A stretch of DNA of 64,000 nucleotides from Candidatus Formimonas warabiya (GTDB lineage Bacteria; Bacillota; Dehalobacteriia; Dehalobacteriales; Dehalobacteriaceae), in contig NZ_CP017634.1 of assembly GCF_002777255.1 (NCBI RefSeq), positions 4,352,903 to 4,416,902 on the forward strand, read 5' to 3'. The position numbers and the translations under genes were made by a program. Position 1 is the first letter of the stretch; each line of letters begins with the position of its first letter. Below the pieces are notes generated by a model. It did not search any database and was not told the DNA's origin. It saw only the letters and a list, made by a program, of their open reading frames with translations. Below, one piece after another: positions 46,714 through 55,332 of this stretch.

Positions 46714-47664
46714 GTGCCCAAGTTATACTACGCAAAGGTAAATGTTAATTCAAACATATTCCAGGTTTATAGTGGTAAAACTAAAATCAAGGATATAATG
46801 AATAAACTTTATGTCCAGATTAATGATAAAGAGGAGTATCAAAAGAGTGATATTAGAACAATAGAAGACGAAGAGGGTAACTTGAAGCGAATTGAACTAA
46901 AAGAAACCTTCAATTTTTCGGATATAGATAAATTCAGTGACGGAGTAAAAAATATAATTACGGGTAAACTTGTTAGAAGATTTCCAATACATGCTGAGGA
47001 ATTTGATCCCAAGACTAGAAAATCTGAAAAAGTCATGCATAGAAATAATTCAGCAAGTACTTTTTTTTATTTTGATTTAGATAACGAAATAATTACCTTT
47101 TGCGAAAAGCAGAAATTAGGGTATGCCCAGTTCCTTGATGCGTTTCAGAATCTATTAGATAAATTCACTGATGTAGGATTTGAGATTTTCTTGATTAAGG
47201 ATCCATTTAGTATACGAGAAAGAGTTGAAAAAGCATACAAAATAAATAGAATTAAAGCTATTGTGATTCCTCCAAATGTAAATGAAGAATCACTAAAAAA
47301 TTTGTATGACAAAGACATAGAAAAAATGGGAAAAGCAAATATTACAAAAAAAACAAGTATATTTGAAGTTAATTCCAAAAGTCAAAATGGAATAAACCCA
47401 AAGGCGACAATGGTTAGGACAGTATTAAATTTAAATGAAGCATATAAAACTTTCAGTGATGGGTATGGAAAACTTGAGGTAGATGGGTCTAATCGGGATG
47501 GGTCTAAGTTTCACTTTGACTCAGATGAGCATTCTCCATATCAAACTATAATTAATGAAGAGGAAAAAAAGTCTAAAATAGGTTTCATAGAAGCAAGTAA
47601 AAAGGGTATTGTTATTTTACGTACAAAGAGGACAATAGAAAGGTATGTTGGTAAGAGTGAATAA
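46714..47664 (+). CDS. Uncharacterised soluble protein (316 aa) of a two-gene pair
   Basis: GTG 46714 lies seven bases after AGGAGG (TTG 46711 also possible). The protein is highly charged and AT-coded, mixed alpha/beta: YYAKVNVNSNIFQVY at the start, a central DIDKFSDGVKNIITGKLVRRF and FEIFLIKDPFSIRERVEKAY, and a Lys/Asn-rich end. It resembles DUF4747-type proteins in style, but I cannot assign it. It overlaps the membrane-protein gene that follows, suggesting a sensor/effector pair. Confidence 0.65.
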   Translation: MPKLYYAKVNVNSNIFQVYSGKTKIKDIMNKLYVQINDKEEYQKSDIRTIEDEEGNLKRIELKETFNFSDIDKFSDGVKNIITGKLVRRFPIHAEEFDPKTRKSEKVMHRNNSASTFFYFDLDNEIITFCEKQKLGYAQFLDAFQNLLDKFTDVGFEIFLIKDPFSIRERVEKAYKINRIKAIVIPPNVNEESLKNLYDKDIEKMGKANITKKTSIFEVNSKSQNGINPKATMVRTVLNLNEAYKTFSDGYGKLEVDGSNRDGSKFHFDSDEHSPYQTIINEEEKKSKIGFIEASKKGIVILRTKRTIERYVGKSE

Positions 47665-48409
47665 TCAGAAAATGAATCATTATTCCTTTAGTCAGCTATA
47701 TAAAAAGTCTTTTAAATGTAACCCATTATTTGACTTTAAAAAGTTCGAAGTATATTTCTCTCTATTCTGTGCACTTATTATTACAACTATAGGATATTTT
47801 TTTTTGTTAACTAATAATATCGATTCAATTAATGCCATAACACAAAATGTTTTACTAAATACTCTAATCGGGTTATTAGGATTGCTGGGGTTCATTGTTA
47901 GTGGACTTGCAATAATTGCTGGTACTATAGGTAATAAAGCCGCATATCAAATGGATAGGTTAGGTAAATTTGAATCATTAATTTCAATATTATTTAGTTT
48001 TTATTATATAGGTTTTGTTATTGGGATATTAATATTTATTTATTTTGTTTCTTTCTTTGTGTTTAATTTAAATATAGCTATTAATATTTGGGGTTACCTT
48101 TTGGTTGAATTTGTTTTGTCATATGGTTTTTTCTTTGCCGTGTTTTATTCAGTTTCACTGCTTGGAACCAGTTTGCATATTTTTGTGATCAATTACCTTT
48201 ATTCAAAAGAAGATGAATCCGTAACCAGTATTAATAATCATATCTCTTTAATTAATCATAAAATTGATACGCTTACTTATATATTAGTTTCTAAGCTTAA
48301 AATAACGCAAGAAGAGTTTTATTCAACTCTTATAGATTGTATTAATAAGGACTGTCCGGTTAACAATAAAGAGGAAATCTTAAAAATGGTAAAGGAGTAT
48401 TACAAATGA
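47645..48409 (+). CDS. Four-helix membrane protein, partner of 46714
   Basis: The frame opens at ATG 47645, inside the end of the upstream gene; GTG 47657 is an alternative. The 254-residue protein has four strong membrane segments at about 40-58, 70-92, 110-135 and 145-170, then a cytosolic tail with HISLINHKIDTLTYILVSKL. A soluble protein coupled to a polytopic membrane protein in a defence island is the form of abortive-infection systems with a membrane effector. No family name recognised. Confidence 0.6.
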   Translation: MLVRVNNQKMNHYSFSQLYKKSFKCNPLFDFKKFEVYFSLFCALIITTIGYFFLLTNNIDSINAITQNVLLNTLIGLLGLLGFIVSGLAIIAGTIGNKAAYQMDRLGKFESLISILFSFYYIGFVIGILIFIYFVSFFVFNLNIAINIWGYLLVEFVLSYGFFFAVFYSVSLLGTSLHIFVINYLYSKEDESVTSINNHISLINHKIDTLTYILVSKLKITQEEFYSTLIDCINKDCPVNNKEEILKMVKEYYK

Positions 48410-48798
48410 AATTAATAGATTTTTAGTAATGCATATTGAGGGTCCGCTGAACTTTCACCATTAGACCTAAGTTTGAGCATCTTTTTTCTATGGTTTTTGC
48501 CATACGTTATAACGAAGGATGGCAAAAAGGCGCTTACAAGTTATCCTAGAGAGCTAAAAGATTTGATACTGTAAAATTACGTAAGATTGTGTATTTTGAT
48601 TTGCCGAGCTTTAATTTAATGAAAAACGGATTTACCGGGTAGCAGGCCCAAGTGTCACCATCTCCGGTCCCGCATCATCTGGGAAAACTAGATGAGATAA
48701 AATAAGAATCGTGGAGTTTCTTCACGATTCTTTAGGTTGTTTGTTATTAAAAATGCTCTTATTGAAAATGAAGTGAATGAAAAAAGCAATGTGCATTT
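48410..48798. other. Spacer before IS256
   Basis: No gene supported. Contains a perfect hairpin AAGAATCGTG-N9-CACGATTCTT at about 48702-48731 that could terminate the two-gene operon, and the left target duplication GTGCATTT at 48791-48798. Confidence 0.5.
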
Positions 48799-50308
48799 GA
48801 GGACGTTTAAACTTTCGTGTAATTGGTAATAATAACCACAAAGGAGATGTTATCAATGAACGAAAGAGCAAATGAACTAGTAAAACTATTGGCGCAGGAA
48901 TGCAGCAGCATGGAGGACATCCATACAATGCTGAAAAATCTGTTCAGCGGAACCATTGAGCAGATGCTGGAAGCAGAAATGGATGAGCATTTAGGATACG
49001 ATAAGCACAGTCCGGCAGGAGATCTGAGCGGAAACAGCCGGAACGGCTACAACCAAAAAACGATTCAAACGCAAATGGGAAAGACGGAAATCAAGGTTCC
49101 GCGAGACCGAAACGGAGAATTTGAACCGCAGCTTATAGAGAAATATCAGACAAAATCTAACAATCTGGAGCAGCAAGTGATAGCCATGTACCAAAAAGGG
49201 ATGTCTACCCGTGATATAGAGGCACACCTTCGTGATATATATGGGGTAGACGCATCACCGGCCCTGATCAGTCGCATTACAGACAAAATCATGCCGCAGC
49301 TGATGGAGTGGCAGTCAAGACCGTTGGAGAGCATATATCCTGTAACTTTCTTTGATGGAATTGTCTTCAAAGTGCGTAAGGACGCCAAGATCATCAACAA
49401 GTGTGCCTATACAGTATTAGGGATTAACATGGAAGGCAGGAAAGAGATATTAGGTATTTGGATCAGCGAAAATGAGAGTGCAAGCTTTTGGGCAACGGTG
49501 GTCAATGAGATGAAAAACCGGGGCATCAACGACATTTTCATTGCGTGTCATGACAATTTAAACGGATTATCGACGGCGATAAACAGCGTGTTCCCGAAGA
49601 CAGAGCAACAGCTTTGTATCATCCACCAAATCAGAAACTCAACAAAGTATGTTTCCTATAAAGATTTAAAACCTATTATGGCGGATTTAAAGACAGTCTA
49701 TCAGGCTCCCTGTGAGGAGGACGCCCTTTATCATCTTGAGGAATTTGGGGAGAAATGGGGCAAAAAATATCCTCAAATCTCAAAGTCATGGCGAGATAAC
49801 TGGAGCGAGCTTTCGGTATATTTTAAGTATCCGGAGAATGTCAGAAGGCTGATTTATACGACAAATGCCGTAGAAGGATTTCATCGAATGCTCCGGAAAT
49901 TTACCAAAACCAAGACCACCTTCCCCGGCGATGAGGCGCTCAAGAAATCAGTTTACCTATCTATTATGGAAATTGAGAAAAAATGGGGATTACCCATGCG
50001 CGATTGGGGAATAATAATGGGACAGATGTCTATTTTCTTTGAGGAACGTCTGTCGGGCAACAAAAGCGCATAGCTCTTCGGGGGCTCTGCCCCCGAAACC
50101 TCCGGAGTTTTTCGGGTTGGGAATCTAAGCAATGAAAAAGCAGCCCCTTTTAAGACTGCATTTTCCATTGCTTGAGTTCCACAGTCAGATCCTCAGGTTG
50201 CCCTCCGGCAGAGCCTTGTCCCTCTGGCTGTACTACAATTTTACCCATTATTGCAAGGTCTTAAACCTTGTTAGGGATAACTAATTACACGAAATATGAA
50301 ACATTCCC
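48799..50308 (+). mobile_element. Complete IS256-family element (1510 bp)
   Basis: 26-base imperfect terminal inverted repeats end in the identical core TTTCGTGTAATT. The 8-bp direct repeat GTGCATTT flanks it at 48791-48798 and 50309-50316, as expected for IS256 transposition. Transposase is intact, so the insertion looks recent. Confidence 0.93.
48856..50073 (+). CDS. IS256-family transposase
   Basis: ATG 48856 after AAGGAG. The 405-residue protein has the mutator-type (IS256) pattern: MLEAEMDEHLGYDKHSP, RNGYNQKTIQTQMGKTEIKV, the DDE residues in FFDGIVFKV, CHDNLNGL and TTNAVEGFHRMLRKFTKTKT, and the C/H motif CIIHQIRNS. Full length with no frameshift. Confidence 0.95.
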   Translation: MNERANELVKLLAQECSSMEDIHTMLKNLFSGTIEQMLEAEMDEHLGYDKHSPAGDLSGNSRNGYNQKTIQTQMGKTEIKVPRDRNGEFEPQLIEKYQTKSNNLEQQVIAMYQKGMSTRDIEAHLRDIYGVDASPALISRITDKIMPQLMEWQSRPLESIYPVTFFDGIVFKVRKDAKIINKCAYTVLGINMEGRKEILGIWISENESASFWATVVNEMKNRGINDIFIACHDNLNGLSTAINSVFPKTEQQLCIIHQIRNSTKYVSYKDLKPIMADLKTVYQAPCEEDALYHLEEFGEKWGKKYPQISKSWRDNWSELSVYFKYPENVRRLIYTTNAVEGFHRMLRKFTKTKTTFPGDEALKKSVYLSIMEIEKKWGLPMRDWGIIMGQMSIFFEERLSGNKSA

Positions 50309-50383
50309 GTGCATTTTTTGAAGTGCTTAACAATAATTGTAAAACGGGGCGGATAAATGGCATATGGGGTTTCCCTGGTCTTA

Positions 50384-50893
50384 TCAAATTGCATTCCTCA
50401 TTTTTACCTTTGTTTCAAGCGCTACGTCTTGCACACCTGTATCAGCAGTATCTATAACAATTTTTATGGTCACGACATTCTCATTCTCCGCAATATCAAT
50501 TTCAAAATCTCCCACGTTATCAAGTAGTTTTTCGGAAGTACCGGGATCCGGAATGGCATCAAATGAAGAACTTGAAACCTTTCGGTATAGTGTGCCATTA
50601 TCTAAAAAATATATGGTATTTTGGGTCCCATCCACAAACGCAATATTATCGTTTCTGTTTTCCAGTGTCTTTGCACTACTGGCATATCTCAGCCCTCCGT
50701 TCTTACCGGCAGGCCCATCAACTATCGCGTACATTATTTCTTGAACCTTGGCCTGATAATCTTCCTGGACAGTAGCTTTATTTTGCCGATCGTATCCACT
50801 TATGAATGTGTTAAATATCGGGATGGCAATTATTCCTAAAATGCAGATTACGATCACAATTTCCAATATTGTAAATCCCTTATCATTTCGCAT
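50384..50893 (-). CDS. Type IV prepilin-like protein
   Basis: The 169-residue protein starts MRNDKGFTILEIVIVICILG, a class III signal with cleavage after KG and Glu+5, then a hydrophobic N-terminal helix and a soluble beta-rich domain. It is one of four consecutive minus-strand genes with prepilin-like or PilX-like starts. Probably a minor (pseudo)pilin of a type IV pilus or competence-like machine; no ATPase or prepilin peptidase is within the window. Confidence 0.85.
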   Translation of the reverse strand: MRNDKGFTILEIVIVICILGIIAIPIFNTFISGYDRQNKATVQEDYQAKVQEIMYAIVDGPAGKNGGLRYASSAKTLENRNDNIAFVDGTQNTIYFLDNGTLYRKVSSSSFDAIPDPGTSEKLLDNVGDFEIDIAENENVVTIKIVIDTADTGVQDVALETKVKMRNAI

Positions 50894-50896
50894 TAC

Positions 50897-51262
50897 TTAG
50901 TAACCACCTCGATATACGTAAAACTGATATTGGCCCAAATTCCTTCCATCTTTTTTCATACTAAGCACAACTTTTTTTATAAGAACGTCTCCTGTTTCAT
51001 CGTCTTCTTCCTGGTCTGTAATATCTTCACGGAGTACATACTGACCAAAGCTTTTATCAGGTTCATCTTCAATGGAATCAAATTCCGCAACTTTTATCTC
51101 TTCTGCTCTTTCCTGCATATAGAAGGCAGCCTTATTGTAATCATCGGCCATGCGAACATGAATATAGCTTTGGGTAACCAATGAAAAAACAGGAACTAAG
51201 ACAATAACAAGAAGGACCGTTGCGACAACTACTTCTATTAGGGTAAACCCCTTATCATTCAT
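50897..51262 (-). CDS. Type IV prepilin-like protein
   Basis: The 121-residue protein starts MNDKGFTLIEVVVATVLLVI, a textbook prepilin N-terminus (KG/FTLIE). The globular part is small and acidic (ITDQEEDDETGDVLIK). Three bases separate its stop from the neighbouring prepilin gene, so they are co-translated. Confidence 0.88.
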   Translation of the reverse strand: MNDKGFTLIEVVVATVLLVIVLVPVFSLVTQSYIHVRMADDYNKAAFYMQERAEEIKVAEFDSIEDEPDKSFGQYVLREDITDQEEDDETGDVLIKKVVLSMKKDGRNLGQYQFYVYRGGY

Positions 51263-51263
51263 T

Positions 51264-52508
51264 TTATTGCTCCTTCCATGATATATGTCCTAGTTTTATT
51301 TTTTGATCGTCTTCTCCGCCTCCACTACTACCCTCTGAATTGGTTCCTTCATATATGAATGTTGAAGCATTTGATTCCATTTCGTTCCCCACATAAACAT
51401 TTGACGAATCTTTAATCAAAAACGAAGATCCGTTATTAAGTTGTAGCTTCCCTTTAATGAAAAAACTCACATTGCCTTCTGCCAGAATAGAAGATCCGTT
51501 ATTAACCTCTATTCCATTATCTATATAAATATTTGCCGGACCTGTAATTTTTAACGTACCACGATTTACCTGAATTTTGTTTAACCTATAATTACCAGAT
51601 GACTGGTAATTCCCTTCCGAAGGAAACACCCGGTTTTCACCATTATTTATGTCGCTGAAACTTATATAAGAAGTTCCACTAGGAGCACTTGGAACAGCTG
51701 GGACGGATTCAATTGCAAATTGCAGGTTAAAAGGTGTGTAATTTTTATCCCAATATCTATTGACCGGATTATCGTTCCAACCTGTATCAGATTTTTTTAT
51801 AGTTACAATTCCGTCATTATTGCTATTATTATTGGGAAATACAGTATTTCCATTTAGGTTTATTGCAGCCATAAGCGGGCTATAGGTTTTTGTCCCACTG
51901 TATGATGACATGGTTTCACATGTTATTGCACCTAATATATTACTATCTGTCGATACCTTTGACGCCGGGGCATAAATTCCCGCCTTAATGCTTGCTTGCC
52001 ACGCAGAAACCTCATGATTTTGTGTAATCGTATTGCCATTTACATCTTTGTTCGGCAAATACGTGATTAGTCTGTCCGGTAAACCGGTTCCAAATTTTGC
52101 CGGATTACCGGTAGACAGCTTTCCCTGAACAAACATATTTAATCGGCCATCCGGATATGTAATATTAGCAGTATCAATCGTACCTCCATAAACACTAAGG
52201 TCTTTTTTTACAAAGAAATTGACAAACTGATGGGTTGGATTATTTACATATAATATTGCTCCATTATTATTTATGTTTATATCTTGATGGACGTAAAAAG
52301 TTGATGCATAGTTTACATCCATTGTAGTTCCTGCATTATTCATATTAATTGAGCCGGATACATAAACAGACGCTTTGTTTTTTAATTGGAACGCATGGGA
52401 GCCATTTAACTTTAGGTTACCGTTAACCACTAATTTTAGACTCTTTCCCTCTTCATCTTCTTCGCCATCATCTTCATCATCTCCATTTTCTACTCCCCCT
52501 GTTACCAC
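51264..52508 (-). pseudogene. 3' part of a frameshifted PilX-like/beta-solenoid gene
   Basis: A GTG at 52508 opens this frame, but there is no ribosome site and no signal sequence. The 414 residues begin with an acidic run (ENGDDEDDGEEDEEGK) and continue as a right-handed beta-solenoid-like chain (LKLVVNGNLKLNGSHAFQLK; ASVYVSGSINMNNAG; YIDNGIEVNNGSSILAEGNV). This is the surface domain normally joined to a PilX-type N-terminus, which is encoded in another frame at 52508-52891. A single missing base near 52510-52520 splits the gene. Confidence 0.65.
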
Positions 52509-52891
52509 TACCGTTCTTGTTCTTCCTCTTTTCTTGCTTCTGATTCAATCGTAACCAGTTTATCCGCTGCGTTATAATATATTTCCACTGAGTAACTTGA
52601 TCCATCTGTAAAAAAATCGGTACTATGTGAAAATTCATCAATCAAAACATCAACATCTTCGTCTTCTCCTTCTTCTTCGCTTTCCGGTAAAACGGTTTCT
52701 CCATTTTCTATCCGATACAGAGCTTGATTAATCCCCGACTCCGCGACATACAGCGCCGCGTTTCGGTCCTGTAGAGCCATGGCGTTTTTGGCGTGATTCA
52801 TCCCTAGGCTGGCCACAACCATGACAAACATACATAGAATCAAAATCATGATAACTGTATAAGCCAAGATAAATCCATGGTCATTTTTCAT
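52508..52891 (-). pseudogene. 5' part of the frameshifted PilX-like gene
   Basis: The 127-residue frame starts MKNDHGFILAYTVIMILILC, the N-terminal helix of PilX-type pilus assembly proteins, followed by LYVAESGINQALYRIENGE and an acidic insert. It ends with KEEEQER-stop; in the -1 frame the text goes on RTVVVTGGVENG into the downstream frame, as is usual for this family (RTV/KVVV). The whole protein would be about 540 residues. Either a real frameshift, phase variation or a sequence error. Confidence 0.65.
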
Positions 52892-52948
52892 AATATTTAT
52901 CGCGCTCCTATGTTCTTTCCATCTTGGCAGGTAATAATGAACTATTTC

Positions 52949-53353
52949 TCAGGAAACACCAAAGGAGTAAAAAACCCCTCCAATAAACAAGGATATATCA
53001 GGAAGATTCGTTGCTATCCCCCAACTGGGCAGTCCAATATAATCTATCACGTTGCCATAAAACAGCATGCTAAACCCATTTCCTAACAGGCCAGCTGTAA
53101 ATAACCACTTACCCGTTTCCAACCGGAAGTCATGAAGTTTACCGCGGTAAATATGAAAAACCAGTATAAATATTAAATAAATAATAAAAATTGAATACCT
53201 GTTTCCTATAGGTATGTCATAATTTTTTATATATGGAGAAAAAGTAATTAGAGAAGATTCCAGAGAAGAAAAATATTTGTCTTCTACCAATCGAACCAAT
53301 TGGTTGGCAAAAACAAAAATTGCGCAGAAAAGCATCCATCTTTTTTCCTTCAT
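52949..53353 (-). CDS. Signal peptidase II (LspA)-like protein
   Basis: The 134-residue protein has four hydrophobic segments and the two LspA motifs near its end: NGFSMLFYGNVIDYIGLPSW and TNLPDISLFIGGV, each with one of the two catalytic Asp residues. LspA cleaves prolipoprotein signal peptides in the membrane. Sequence is divergent (IDY for IDR, LPD for xAD), so it may be a paralogue with altered substrate. It is upstream of the pilin-like genes on the same strand. Confidence 0.65.
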   Translation of the reverse strand: MKEKRWMLFCAIFVFANQLVRLVEDKYFSSLESSLITFSPYIKNYDIPIGNRYSIFIIYLIFILVFHIYRGKLHDFRLETGKWLFTAGLLGNGFSMLFYGNVIDYIGLPSWGIATNLPDISLFIGGVFYSFGVS

Positions 53354-53458
53354 TTTTCACCACTTTTTCCTTTTTTTCGACTAAGTTAATTATTCTATAA
53401 TATTCCATTCTAGTCAACAATTCTATTTCCATCTAATAAATCTTGTACAAAAATAAAT

Positions 53459-53482
53459 GCCCCACTCCCAAAGGAGCAGGGC
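53459..53482 (-). terminator. Terminator of the 34-aa gene
   Basis: GCCCCACTCC-CAAA-GGAGCAGGGC stem followed by ATTTATTTTT on the minus strand. Confidence 0.8.
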
Positions 53483-53500
53483 TCAAAGTTTATATAAATG

Positions 53501-53605
53501 CTAATTATCAAATACACAAAAGCATAAGAATGTAAGAACAATGAGAATGATAATCAGATCGATAATATCATCAAAAACATTTTCTTTCTTGCCAAGCAGT
53601 CCCAA
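53501..53605 (-). CDS. 34-residue hydrophobic peptide
   Basis: TTG 53605 lies six bases after GGAGGG and gives MGLLGKKENVFDDIIDLIII followed by LIVLTFLCFCVFDN to TAG at 53501. One membrane helix with a charged N-terminal cap. Very short hydrophobic proteins with a G-K-K start are common in spore-formers. The good ribosome site, the intact frame and the terminator just beyond support a real gene. Confidence 0.6.
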   Translation of the reverse strand: MGLLGKKENVFDDIIDLIIILIVLTFLCFCVFDN

Positions 53606-54093
53606 TGTAAGCCCTCCTTCCCTTTTTACCCTATTACATAATATGCATGTACAAGGAAAGGGGACACGCCCTAAAACGAAATTCTAAACGTTCTTTAAAT
53701 TTATTGTTGGAATCTTCGAAAAGGGATTTAGAACAATTGTCAACATATTTCAAAAATGGATTCAGTATTTATATAGGCAGCGGTTTAGATTTTAGTTAAT
53801 AATAATAAGTGGGCAAAATATAGTGAGAACGAAAATTACTAAAAATTAGTTTTCTCACAGCCTTCCCTTCCCGTAATTCATATATTGACATACATGACAG
53901 ATAGGGCTGGTTATGGGATAGAGATATATCTGTTAGGCATCGAAACAGACATGACCTGTCTCTATATTTTTTATAACTACTAAACAAAACTGACACCGTT
54001 TGAAAAAACGGTGTCAGTCGGCTTCATCTGAAAATATTCTAAATAAGTCATTTCTTTATCTGTTAAGGAATGCGGTTCACCCTCCGGCTTTTG
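53606..54093. other. Spacer without supported gene
   Basis: Only AT-rich sequence and the terminator at 53989-54018 were found; a minus-strand ORF at 53796-53996 has no ribosome site. Confidence 0.5.
53989..54018 (-). terminator. Terminator of the XRE gene
   Basis: Perfect 13-bp stem ACTGACACCGTTT / AAACGGTGTCAGT with TTTTG following on the minus strand. Confidence 0.85.
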
Positions 54094-54432
54094 CTATGCC
54101 TTCCACCGTGACAGCACGTCCAGAAAGTCCAGCATCACTTTTTGGTTGTCTTTACTCAGATTGTTTATTCTGTTCATCAAGAGGGTTAAGGCCTCATTGT
54201 CCTTGTTTTCATAAGACGGCTGTAAATGCCGAAATACGTCTTCCAGTGTTATTTCAAAAGCAGCTGCAAGCTTTGCGACACTTTCCACAGTCATGCTTGT
54301 TTCCCCGCGTTCAATTTCGCCTAAATGGGAACGATGGATATTTGCCCGGTATGCCAGTTCTTCCTGGGTCCAATCCCGCTCCTTGCGTAAATTTCTGATT
54401 CTTTCACCAACTAATTTTATCACATCGTTCAT
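54094..54432 (-). CDS. XRE-family HTH regulator
   Basis: The 112-residue protein has a Cro/C1 HTH at residues 7-62 (VGERIRNLRKERDWTQEELA, then RANIHRSHLGEIERGETSM) and a C-terminal helical tail (LLMNRINNLSKDNQKVMLDF). ATG 54432 follows an AGGTGAC site. It is divergent from the diguanylate cyclase gene, with a perfect palindrome between them that is a likely operator. Confidence 0.9.
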   Translation of the reverse strand: MNDVIKLVGERIRNLRKERDWTQEELAYRANIHRSHLGEIERGETSMTVESVAKLAAAFEITLEDVFRHLQPSYENKDNEALTLLMNRINNLSKDNQKVMLDFLDVLSRWKA

Positions 54433-54514
54433 CCTATTTTGTCACCTCTAAAAGAAAAATATCCTGTAATGGACAATCGTTCAACCAGTCAATGGATACA
54501 TTGATGCATATATG

Positions 54515-54556
54515 ACGGTTATAACCGTTGACATTCTAGAAAAATATCTCTATACT
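54515..54556 (+). promoter_or_regulatory. Promoter of the GGDEF gene with overlapping palindrome
   Basis: TTGACA (54528-54533), 17 bases, TATACT (54551-54556). The perfect palindrome ACGGTTATAACCGT (54515-54528) touches the -35 box. It probably binds the divergent XRE regulator. Confidence 0.75.
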
Positions 54557-54604
54557 TGTATTTAATGGTAATACAAGACGGGTATAACGTGGGGGTTGCT
54601 TTAA

Positions 54605-55279
54605 ATGAGTGAGTGTTTTTACCGGCTCGCTCCTATTATTTTAGCAGCAACAGGGTTGATTCTTGGTATTTGCGGCTATTTCATAGAAAATTATGCGGCA
54701 ACCAATGTTCATCTGCTATTATGGTGGGGCGTTATATTTGCCCAAACCGTAGCAGGCGTAATTATAGGCATGGTTATCAAAAAACTGTATGAACATACAA
54801 GCAGTGACCCGTTGACCGGATTGCGCAACAGGCGCTATTTTTATCAAAGACTTGCTTGTGAAATGGAACGGATGAAAAGGACAAAGCTGCCCTTATCTCT
54901 GGCAATCATAGATGTAGACAATTTTAAAAGTATTAATGACACCTATGGGCACATAGAAGGGGACCGGGTTTTGATCGAACTGGCAAGCATTTTAAAAACC
55001 CATACCAGGGTAATTGACACGGTTGCCCGGTGGGGCGGAGAAGAATTTGCCATCATCCTTCCGGGTACCGGTATTGAAGGGGCAAAAGTATTTGCCGAAA
55101 GGATCAGAAATGTAGTAGAACACTCCAATTCATGCTGCAAAATCACTGTCTGCATAGGCCTTGCCTGCGCCACGGATAAAATGGAGGCGGACCGACTCGT
55201 CGTATTGACGGACCAGGCTTTGTATAAAGCAAAAGAGGAAAAAAATAAAGTTGTCAGTATGGAAAGGCCAAATGTGTGA
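54605..55279 (+). CDS. Membrane-anchored diguanylate cyclase (GGDEF)
   Basis: ATG 54605. The 224 residues have two membrane helices (residues 8-27 and 38-58) and a GGDEF domain from about 68: SDPLTGLRNRRYF, IDVDNFKSINDTYGH (Mg and GTP binding) and active-site ARWGGEEF. The GGEEF form is catalytically competent, so it should make cyclic di-GMP. No RxxD inhibitory site is evident. It is 53 bases before the sensor kinase gene, suggesting an operon. Confidence 0.92.
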   Translation: MSECFYRLAPIILAATGLILGICGYFIENYAATNVHLLLWWGVIFAQTVAGVIIGMVIKKLYEHTSSDPLTGLRNRRYFYQRLACEMERMKRTKLPLSLAIIDVDNFKSINDTYGHIEGDRVLIELASILKTHTRVIDTVARWGGEEFAIILPGTGIEGAKVFAERIRNVVEHSNSCCKITVCIGLACATDKMEADRLVVLTDQALYKAKEEKNKVVSMERPNV

Positions 55280-55332
55280 AGCCCCCGCTGTAAGGCAGGG
55301 ACTTTGTGTTTAATGTTAGTAAGGAGAGGGTT

